Origin: an uncultured Clostridia bacterium
Lineage (GTDB): Bacteria; Bacillota; Clostridia; Oscillospirales; Acutalibacteraceae
Length of the DNA stretch: 7,456 bases
Assembly: GCA_937915775.1 (NCBI GenBank)
Contig: CALGGQ010000281.1
Coordinates: 1-7,456 of the forward strand
Reading direction: 5' to 3'
Shown: positions 1-4,666 of the stretch, piece after piece
Position numbering within the stretch: position 1 is the first letter of the stretch
Layout of the letters: every line of letters begins with the position of its first letter
The notes under the pieces: model-generated
Told to the model about the DNA's origin: nothing
Seen by the model: the letters and a program-made list of their open reading frames with translations, nothing else
Databases searched by the model: none
Translations under genes and position numbers: made by a program

Positions 1-472
1 CCGTCTGACTGACGCGCAGGATAGCGGTCATAATCTCGCCCCCAAGCACCCAGACGCGCAAATCCTTGCCCAAATCCGATGCCGGTTGCTGGCAGACCAT
101 CGTTTCATCATATTCCGTTTCGCTGTAACACATCACGACGCCCTGCCCGCCGTGACCGTCGCGCGGCTTTTTCACAAACGGCGGCGTGCCGTACCGCGTC
201 GGCATCACGGCAATGCCGTTTCCCTGCATAAAATCGTAACAAGCCTGCTTATCGTTGGCAAGGCGTGAAAACGCAGACGGGTTAAACACGCGAATGCCGC
301 GCTGCTCAAACCGCTCGGCTACGCGCGCATCATTCGTGCGGTTGATGACGTACGCCGCCTCTCCGTCATAATCCGGCGTAACGAGCTTGGCGCCCGTCAG
401 GGTGCACAGCTTCTCTGCGGCAAAGGCGTTGCGCGCAGCTTCTTCTATCGGATAAACTAAAATCGGTTTCAT
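1..472 (-). CDS. RimK-like ATP-grasp ligase, 3' end beyond the left edge
   Basis: The first 157 codons are in the window, starting at the ATG at 472-470. The predicted enzyme belongs to the ATP-grasp superfamily, whose RimK-like members join a carboxylate, via an acyl-phosphate, to an amine (often adding glutamate or another amino acid to a peptide or small molecule). Visible parts are an N-terminal pre-ATP-grasp region (MKPILVYPIEEA), the NPSAFSRLANDK segment near residues 64-75 that matches the usual 'N...i....DK' step, the nucleotide-binding strand and glycine loop PFVKKPRDGHGGQGVVM (98-114), and D-L-R-V-W-V-L-G-G (137-145) followed by AILRVS, matching the RimK 'DxRvxVvGg' strand. The start codon overlaps the TGA of the upstream ligase by 4 bp (ATGA), so translation is probably coupled. 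It is shorter and more divergent in the N-terminal part than its neighbour. The substrate cannot be told from sequence; the catalytic C-terminal part (EVN motif) is not in view. Confidence 0.8.
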   Translation of the reverse strand, partial: MKPILVYPIEEAARNAFAAEKLCTLTGAKLVTPDYDGEAAYVINRTNDARVAERFEQRGIRVFNPSAFSRLANDKQACYDFMQGNGIAVMPTRYGTPPFVKKPRDGHGGQGVVMCYSETEYDETMVCQQPASDLGKDLRVWVLGGEIMTAILRVSQT

Positions 473-1284
473 AGGCTCTTTTTGAGATGTTCAAAAATCA
501 GCGGGGCAACGTCAATCCCCGTCACGTTCTTCAGGTTAATGATATGCGCGTTGGAATTGACCTCGCACACCAGCCTGCCGTCTAAAATATCCACGCCGCC
601 GAAGTCGAGTCCAAGCGTCTCGCACGCTTGAACGGCAAGCGCTGCCTCCTGCGCCGTCGGCTCATACGGCTGCGCCGTGCCGCCGTTCGTGATGTTGGAG
701 CGGAAATCCGCGGGATTGCGACGTTTCATTGCTGCGGCGACCTTCCCGCCGACCACCTCGATGCGTACATCCTCCCCTGCTGCTTCGCGGATATATTCCT
801 GCAGCAGAAACGGCTTGCCGCTCAGGTGCGCTTTGATTTCCTCTACGGTGCGGCACAGGTACACCTGCTCGCCGAACGAGCCATAGCATTCTTTATACAC
901 CAGCGGCAGCCCGAGCTGCGCCGCCGCCTGTTCAATAAAAACGGTGTAATCCGCCGCGCCGAACGACAGCGGCGCTGTCAGTGTTTTCGGCTGCGGCACG
1001 GTGCCCTCAAGCGCCAAATAGGTCTTTGCCTTATCGTCACACAGAGCGATGGCGCGGGCGGAATTGAATACTGCCATTCCCCTATTTTCCAGCAGCCGCG
1101 CGCAGTTGACGTCCTTATCCCAGAACAGCACAAAATCCGCTGTTTCCTCTGAAAACAGCATTTCCTCATTTGTGCGCAGGCGCAGTTCGATGCCGCTCTC
1201 CCCGGCTGCTGCCGTCAGATACCGGTGCAGCACATCAAACTTTTCGCTTTTCAGATAGGCATTTACCACTAAAATTCCTGTCAT
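469..1284 (-). CDS. RimK-family ATP-grasp ligase (alpha-L-glutamate ligase-like)
   Basis: This is a complete 271-residue ATP-grasp enzyme. Motifs run in the RimK order: FNSARAIALCDDK (73-85), ATP-binding lysine and glycine loop in PLVYKECYGSFGEQVYL (127-143), adenine-contacting LLQEY (160-164), D-V-R-I-E-V-V-G-G (172-180), the arginine/asparagine segment MKRRNPADFRSNITNGG (186-202), GLDFGGVDIL (225-234), and the metal-binding EVNSN (241-245). The length is somewhat below RimK (about 300), with a short N-terminal domain. The family forms an amide bond between a carboxylate and an amine with ATP cleavage; the substrate is unknown. The ATG at 1284 is preceded by a modest ribosome binding site (GGTGG, 4 bases away). 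It is the first gene of an operon with the second ATP-grasp gene (4-bp overlap) and has a very good promoter at 1319-1347. Although purine synthesis uses ATP-grasp enzymes and lies next door, the motifs are RimK-like rather than PurK/PurT/PurD/PurP-like, and the genes are divergent, so I do not assign a purine role. Confidence 0.88.
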   Translation of the reverse strand: MTGILVVNAYLKSEKFDVLHRYLTAAAGESGIELRLRTNEEMLFSEETADFVLFWDKDVNCARLLENRGMAVFNSARAIALCDDKAKTYLALEGTVPQPKTLTAPLSFGAADYTVFIEQAAAQLGLPLVYKECYGSFGEQVYLCRTVEEIKAHLSGKPFLLQEYIREAAGEDVRIEVVGGKVAAAMKRRNPADFRSNITNGGTAQPYEPTAQEAALAVQACETLGLDFGGVDILDGRLVCEVNSNAHIINLKNVTGIDVAPLIFEHLKKSL

Positions 1285-1318
1285 TTGACCACCAACTTTG
1301 TATGTCTTTACTCAATTA

Positions 1319-1347
1319 ATTATAGCAACATATATTGCTTTTTTCAA
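1319..1347 (-). promoter_or_regulatory. Sigma-A promoter of the ATP-grasp operon
   Basis: On the minus strand there is a -35 box TTGAAA (1347-1342), exactly 17 bp, then a -10 box TATAAT (1324-1319) preceded by TGC, an extended -10. Predicted transcription start is near 1312, giving a leader of about 28 nt before the ATG at 1284. It overlaps the plus-strand promoter of purH. Confidence 0.75.
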
Positions 1348-1363
1348 TGAAGTATTGTAAAAT
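1335..1363 (+). promoter_or_regulatory. Candidate sigma-A promoter of purH-purA
   Basis: TTGCTT (1335-1340), 17 bp, TAAAAT (1358-1363) is the best plus-strand promoter in the 133-bp divergent gap. Predicted start is near 1370, leaving a leader of roughly 48 nt. Downstream the heptamer TATTGTA occurs twice one helical turn apart (1353-1359 and 1363-1369), around the -10 and start site, and could be an operator. No purine riboswitch fits in this space. Confidence 0.5.
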
Positions 1364-1417
1364 ATTGTATGTTAAAATAACAAACTACACTAAATATAGT
1401 TATCGGAGGAACGAACA

Positions 1418-2593
1418 ATGACGGAATACACCTTAAAGTACGGTTGCAACCCGAATCAGAATCCCGCCAGAATCCACAGGAACGGCAAGGAGCTGCCGTT
1501 TGAAATCTTAAACGGTGCGGCAGGCTACATCAACCTGCTGGACGCCTTTAATTCCTGGCAGCTCGTGAAGGAGTTGAAAGAGGCGACCGGTTTGCCGAGC
1601 GCCGCTTCCTTTAAGCATGTATCCCCTGCCGGCGCTGCTGTGGCGCAACCGCTTTCCGCTATTGACCGCAAGGTCTGCATGGTGCCGGACGGGCTGGAGC
1701 TCTCCCCCATCGGCGCGGCATATGCCAGAGCGCGTTCCTGCGACAGACAGTCCTCCTTTGGCGATTTCGCCGCCCTGTCCGATGTCTGCGACGCCTCCGT
1801 TGCCAAGTTCCTTCTGAAAGAGGTCAGCGACGGCATTATCGCCCCCGGTTATACCGACGAAGCGCTGGAAATCTTAAAGAGCAAGCGCCGCGGCGGCTAC
1901 CTGATTATTCAGATGGATGAAAACTATGTTCCCGAGGAGATGGAGACCAAGCAGGTGTTCGGCATCAGCTTTGAGCAGAAGCGCAACGACGCCAAAATCA
2001 CGATGAGCCTGTTTGACGATATGCCGACCAAGGTCAAGAACATTCCCGAAATCGCGAAGATTGACCTGCTGATTTCGATGATTACGCTGAAATATACGCA
2101 GTCCAATTCCGTTGTTTACGCCCAGGGCGGCCAGACGCTCGGCGTCGGCGCCGGTCAGCAAAGCCGTATTCTCTGCACCAGAATGGCGGGCAACAAAGCC
2201 GATATGCTCTGGCTGAGAAGAAATGAAAAGGTGCTGAACCTGCCCTTCCTGCCCGACGTCAGAAAGTGCGACGCGGACAACGCAATTGACCTTTACATCA
2301 GCGAGGATTACGAGGAGCTGCTTGCCGACGGCGTTTGGCAGCGCTATTTCTCCGAAAAGCCTGCGCCGTTCACCGCAGAGGAAAAGGCAGAATGGCATAA
2401 GAAGATGGACAACGTTGCCCTCGGCTCCGATGCGTTCTTCCCGTTTGAGGATAACATTGAGCGCGCCGTTAAGTCCGGCGTGAAGTACATCGCGCAGCCC
2501 GGCGGCTCGGTGCGCGACCAGGAAGTTATCGCCTGCTGCGACAAATACGGCATTGCGATGACAATGACGGGAATCAGGCTTTTCCATCATTAA
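1418..2593 (+). CDS. purH: AICAR transformylase, stand-alone (PurH C-terminal domain only)
   Basis: This enzyme transfers the formyl group of 10-formyltetrahydrofolate to AICAR, giving FAICAR, the penultimate step of IMP synthesis, in the cytosol. The 391 residues correspond only to the transformylase domain; the N-terminal IMP cyclohydrolase (MGS-like) domain of bifunctional PurH is absent. Visible hallmarks are YGCNPNQNPA (8-17), the Lys-His pair of the active site in SFKHVSPAGAA (64-74, K66 and H67), RQSSFGDFAALSD (110-122), KYTQSNSVVYAQGGQTLGVG followed by AGQQSR (225-250), SDAFFPFEDNIERA (337-350), YIAQPGGSVRD (357-367), and a C-terminus ending in RLFHH. From memory these match the transformylase half of human ATIC closely, including the same last five residues, more than the E. 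coli PurH version. GGAGG sits 8 bases before the ATG at 1418. Ring closure of FAICAR must be done by an enzyme encoded elsewhere (a separate PurH N-domain or PurO). No terminator separates it from purA. Confidence 0.93.
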   Translation: MTEYTLKYGCNPNQNPARIHRNGKELPFEILNGAAGYINLLDAFNSWQLVKELKEATGLPSAASFKHVSPAGAAVAQPLSAIDRKVCMVPDGLELSPIGAAYARARSCDRQSSFGDFAALSDVCDASVAKFLLKEVSDGIIAPGYTDEALEILKSKRRGGYLIIQMDENYVPEEMETKQVFGISFEQKRNDAKITMSLFDDMPTKVKNIPEIAKIDLLISMITLKYTQSNSVVYAQGGQTLGVGAGQQSRILCTRMAGNKADMLWLRRNEKVLNLPFLPDVRKCDADNAIDLYISEDYEELLADGVWQRYFSEKPAPFTAEEKAEWHKKMDNVALGSDAFFPFEDNIERAVKSGVKYIAQPGGSVRDQEVIACCDKYGIAMTMTGIRLFHH

Positions 2594-2596
2594 TCA

Positions 2597-2687
2597 GCTA
2601 ACGGTGCTATCGCACGCTAACAATTTCTGCGAAATGCTAACTGCACCTAACGGTGCGCTAACAGATGACCTGCCGGTCATCGCTAAT
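2597..2687. repeat. Array of four short hairpins separated by GCTAAC
   Basis: Starting 3 bases after the purH stop codon, the hexamer GCTAAC occurs at 2597, 2616, 2636 and 2657, with a fifth copy GCTAAT at 2682 (steps of 19, 20, 21 and 25 bases). Each interval is filled by a different perfect inverted repeat: GTGC/GCAC (2604-2607 with 2612-2615), ATTTC/GAAAT (2623-2627 with 2631-2635), GCACC/GGTGC (2643-2647 with 2652-2656) and GATGACC/GGTCATC (2664-2670 with 2675-2681), with loops of 3-4 bases. Stem sequences are unrelated while the linker is constant, so architecture rather than sequence is conserved. No T-run follows any stem, so these are not intrinsic terminators. If transcribed in the purH-purA message they form a chain of four small stem-loops between the cistrons. 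I do not recognise a named family. Confidence 0.8.
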
Positions 2688-2691
2688 GATT

Positions 2692-2742
2692 TTCAAGGAG
2701 TAACAGAATGATTAGAGCAATAGTCGGCGCCAATTGGGGCGA
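2692..2742 (+). repeat. Direct repeat copy 1: purA ribosome binding site and first 12 codons
   Basis: This stretch repeats 2893-2944 with one 1-base indel in the ribosome-binding-site-to-start spacer and a few substitutions. Both begin TTCAAGGAGTAA. The last 17 bases, GGCGCCAATTGGGGCGA (2726-2742), are identical in the two copies. The copies are 202 bp apart from ATG to ATG and 202 bp apart at the 17-bp core. Confidence 0.93.
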
Positions 2743-2788
2743 TGGCTCGTTTGCGACCGCTGCCGGTGGCAGAAAAAGGGAGCAATAA
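2708..2788 (+). pseudogene. Truncated 5' copy of purA (26-codon ORF)
   Basis: An ATG at 2708 with its own ribosome binding site (AAGGAG at 2695-2700, 7 bases away) opens a 26-codon frame ending in TAA at 2786-2788. The first 12 residues, MIRAIVGANWGD, are identical to those of intact PurA starting at 2910. The codons differ only at four third positions (GCA/GCT, ATA/ATC, GTC/GTA, GAT/GAC). After residue 12 homology stops and the frame reads into unrelated sequence (GSFATAAGGRKREQ). The P-loop GDEGKGK is thus cut after GD, so the product cannot be an adenylosuccinate synthetase. Purely synonymous differences suggest this copy came from a functional but diverged purA rather than from recent slippage. 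It could be a gene fragment left by an insertion, or a translated leader peptide upstream of purA. Confidence 0.75.
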
Positions 2789-2868
2789 GAGCTTCGTAGC
2801 GGTCTGAATTTTGGAGGGGCATTGATGCCGTGAACAAAATTCAGGGCACCGCCCGGCGGTAGTCGCCC
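2737..2868 (+). promoter_or_regulatory. Candidate structured leader RNA or small inserted element upstream of purA
   Basis: Nested and consecutive inverted repeats fill this segment. Outer pairing is GGGCGA (2737-2742) with TCGCCC (2863-2868). Inside lie three hairpins: GACCGCTGC (2755-2763) with GTAGCGGTC (2796-2804, one G-U pair); CTGAATTTTG (2804-2813) with CAAAATTCAG (2835-2844), perfect over 10 bp and carrying a small GGCA/TGCC apical stem (2818-2821 with 2826-2829); and ACCGC (2848-2852) with GCGGT (2856-2860). Together they would make a closed multibranch RNA. The ends also show GGCGATGG (2738-2745) against CCATCACC (2872-2879), an imperfect terminal inverted repeat such as a MITE-like element could have. 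There is no T-run, so any control would be on translation, processing or stability. I recognise no known riboswitch class. The predicted pairing is by eye, not from a folding program. Confidence 0.5.
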
Positions 2869-2892
2869 TATCCATCACCTTAAAATTTCAAG

Positions 2893-2944
2893 TTCAAGGA
2901 GTAAATACAATGATTAGAGCTATCGTAGGCGCCAATTGGGGCGA
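2893..2944 (+). repeat. Direct repeat copy 2: ribosome binding site and first codons of intact purA
   Basis: This is the partner of 2692-2742. It holds AAGGAG (2896-2900 plus G2901), the purA ATG at 2910, and the identical 17-bp core GGCGCCAATTGGGGCGA at 2928-2944, after which the real coding sequence continues with GDEGKGK. Confidence 0.93.
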
Positions 2945-4187
2945 CGAAGGCAAAGGTAAAATCACCGATATGTTCGCCGAGCAGAGCGACATCGTTATCC
3001 GTTTTCAGGGCGGTGCCAACGCGGGACATACGATTATCAACGAGCACGGCAGATTTGCGCTGCATCTGATGCCGAGCGGCGTGTGCTATGACCACACGAC
3101 CTGCGTTATCGGCAACGGCGTGGCGCTGGACATCAACAAGTTCATTAAGGAGCTGGAGGATGTCAAAGCAGCGGGGCTGAACCCGAAATTGCTGGTAAGC
3201 GAGCGTGCGCAAATTTTGATGCCGTACCACATCAAGCTCGATGAATACGAGGAGGAGCGGCTCGGCAAAAACGCCTTCGGCTCCACCAAGAGCGGTATCG
3301 CGCCGTTTTTCAGCGACAAATACAGCAAAATCGGCATTCAGGTCAACGAGCTGTTTGACGAGGAAACGCTGCGCGCCAAGCTGAAAAACATCTGCACGCT
3401 CAAAAATCTCACGCTGGAGCACGTCTATCACAAGCCGCTGCTCGATGAGGAGGAGCTGTTTAACACCTGTATGGAATACAAGGAAAAAATTGCTCCCTAC
3501 GTCTGCGACACGCACAAATTCCTCAGCGACGCCATCAAAGAAGGCAAAAACATTCTGCTCGAGGGGCAGCTCGGCAGCTTAAAGGACCCCGACTTCGGCA
3601 TCTATCCGATGGTCACCTCGTCCTCCACGCTTGCCGGCTACGGCGCTGTCGGCGCCGGTATTCCGCCGCACAAAATTGAGGATATTGTTGTGGTCACCAA
3701 GGCATATTCCTCCGCTGTCGGCGCCGGTGAATTCGTCTCCGAGCTGTTTGGCGACGAAGCGCAGGAGCTGCGCATCCACGGCGGCGACAAGGGCGAATTC
3801 GGCGCCACCACAGGCAGACCGCGCCGCGTCGGCTGGTTCGACTGCGTTGCTTCCAAGTACGGCATTGAGTGCCAGGGTGCCACCCAGGTCGTGATGACCG
3901 CGCTCGACTGCCTGTCCTACCTCGAGGAAATCAAGGTGTGCGTTGCGTACGATATTGACGGTGAAATCACCAAGGATTTCCCGACCACGCCGCAGCTCAA
4001 AAAGGCAAAGCCCGTACTGAAAACGCTCAAGGGCTGGCACTGCGACATCCGCGGTATCAAAAACTACGCCGATCTCCCGCAGGAAACACGCGAATACGTC
4101 GAATTCATCGAGAGCGAAATGGGCTGCCGCATCACAATGGTTTCCAACGGTCCCGAGCGCGAAGCGATTATTTACAGAAATAAATAA
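2910..4187 (+). CDS. purA: Adenylosuccinate synthetase
   Basis: PurA condenses IMP with aspartate using GTP, giving adenylosuccinate, the first committed step to AMP, in the cytosol. The 425 residues are the normal bacterial length. Hallmarks: NWGDEGKGK (9-17) with the catalytic aspartate D12, NAGHT (37-41) with H40, SGIAPFFSDK (128-137), YPMVTSSSTLAG (232-243), AYSSAVGAG (265-273), GATTGRPRR (298-306) and VSNGPER (411-417). The enzyme is divergent: compared from memory with E. coli PurA, TGRGIGP reads TKSGIAP (the IMP-binding Arg143 position is Ser), EGAQG reads EGQLG (the Gln224 position is Leu), and the guanine-recognition TKLD reads TALD (the Lys331 position is Ala) while the aspartate is kept. 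AAGGAG lies 8 bases before the ATG at 2910. No convincing promoter is seen between 2594 and 2909, so it is probably cotranscribed with purH and ends at the terminator at 4196-4230. The first 12 codons are duplicated upstream. Confidence 0.95.
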   Translation: MIRAIVGANWGDEGKGKITDMFAEQSDIVIRFQGGANAGHTIINEHGRFALHLMPSGVCYDHTTCVIGNGVALDINKFIKELEDVKAAGLNPKLLVSERAQILMPYHIKLDEYEEERLGKNAFGSTKSGIAPFFSDKYSKIGIQVNELFDEETLRAKLKNICTLKNLTLEHVYHKPLLDEEELFNTCMEYKEKIAPYVCDTHKFLSDAIKEGKNILLEGQLGSLKDPDFGIYPMVTSSSTLAGYGAVGAGIPPHKIEDIVVVTKAYSSAVGAGEFVSELFGDEAQELRIHGGDKGEFGATTGRPRRVGWFDCVASKYGIECQGATQVVMTALDCLSYLEEIKVCVAYDIDGEITKDFPTTPQLKKAKPVLKTLKGWHCDIRGIKNYADLPQETREYVEFIESEMGCRITMVSNGPEREAIIYRNK

Positions 4188-4195
4188 ACATAACA

Positions 4196-4230
4196 AATCG
4201 GCGGCTGGTATCAGCCGCCGATTAATTTTT
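4196..4230 (+). terminator. Rho-independent terminator of purH-purA
   Basis: A perfect 12-bp stem, AATCGGCGGCTG (4196-4207) with CAGCCGCCGATT (4212-4223), has a 4-base loop GTAT and is followed by AATTTTT. The right arm contains the stop codon and last two glycine codons of the converging sigma-factor gene. In the opposite direction the stem is followed by only a broken T-rich stretch, so it may also terminate that gene, less efficiently. Confidence 0.9.
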
Positions 4231-4666
4231 GCCGGATGATTTGTAGGCGTGAGCGGATGGTGGACGGCTTGCACTGCTGGATTTTAGCAATTTCTCTGCT
4301 GGAAAAGCCTGCGTTTTTCAGCGCGACGATTTCCCTGTCCCGCGCACTGAGGGAATACAGCAATTCCTGCATCTCAATGCTTTCATAAATCTGCTCGTTG
4401 GAGGGCAACTCCTCGCACGCCTCAAGACTATCCCTGCTTTTTTGCCTGCGCAGCGCGTCAACCAGCACACCCTTGGCAATGCCGAAAATCAGCGCGCGTT
4501 CGTTTTTGATATACGGATAATTCGGAAGATATGCCCACAGCTTCATAAAGGTCTGCTGCGCTAAATCCTCCGCCTCATCAGCGCCGAAGCGCTTGAAAAA
4601 ATAGCGAACCACGGCTTGATAATGCTTATCATACAAAGCATCAAATTGATCATACGGATTATTCAT
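4211..4666 (-). CDS. ECF-type RNA polymerase sigma factor
   Basis: This 151-residue protein has the two-domain layout of extracytoplasmic-function (group 4) sigma-70 factors. Region 2 lies at about 8-75 (LYDKHYQAVVRYFFKRFG, then EAEDLAQQTFMKLWAYL, the core-binding and -10 recognition helices). Region 4 lies at about 101-148 (LLYSLSARDREIVALKNAGFSS through REIAKIQQCKPSTIRSRLQIIRQKL), a helix-turn-helix that reads the -35 box. There is no region 1 or 3. It would direct RNA polymerase to a small regulon; the signal is unknown. The ATG at 4666 lies inside the end of the upstream gene (8-bp overlap, and only a weak ribosome binding site), so translation depends on coupling. Unlike typical ECF operons, no membrane-anchored anti-sigma factor with an N-terminal zinc-finger domain is next to it; the partner is the beta-rich cytosolic protein upstream. 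The last codons lie in the stem of the purA terminator. Confidence 0.9.
   Translation of the reverse strand: MNNPYDQFDALYDKHYQAVVRYFFKRFGADEAEDLAQQTFMKLWAYLPNYPYIKNERALIFGIAKGVLVDALRRQKSRDSLEACEELPSNEQIYESIEMQELLYSLSARDREIVALKNAGFSSREIAKIQQCKPSTIRSRLQIIRQKLIGG

Noticed and set aside
469..1284. Purine-pathway ATP-grasp enzyme (PurK, PurT, PurD, PurP)
   Set aside because: The motif series (DVRIEVVGG, FRSNITNGG, GLDFGGVDIL, EVNSN) is of the RimK type and the gene is divergent from purH.
1285..1417. Purine riboswitch upstream of purH
   Set aside because: The leader after the predicted promoter is under 50 nt and holds no three-way-junction or terminator pattern.
1405..1420. PurR-type PurBox (CGAACAAT) before purH
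   Set aside because: It lies between the ribosome binding site and the start codon, is a single half-site and mismatches the consensus; probably coincidence.
1874..2590. Long antisense ORF of 238 codons opposite purH
   Set aside because: It mirrors the codon structure of a certain gene and shows no domain or ribosome binding site; the same holds for the antisense frames opposite purA and ilvE.
2597..2687. CRISPR-like array
   Set aside because: The constant part is only 6 bases and the intervals are 13-19 bases made of inverted repeats, far from CRISPR repeat and spacer sizes; no cas genes are present.
2594..2700. Intrinsic terminators after purH
   Set aside because: None of the four stems is followed by a T-run, and three of the four have stems of only 4-5 bp.
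2813..2833. Mini-ORF ATG CCG TGA with a GGAGG upstream
   Set aside because: It is a two-codon frame within the apical loop of a predicted hairpin; chance is the simplest explanation.
2708..2909. A frameshifted or intron-split longer purA
   Set aside because: The intact gene at 2910 contains the same 12 codons again and is complete by itself; the ends of the insert do not match group I or II intron boundaries or a domain V motif.
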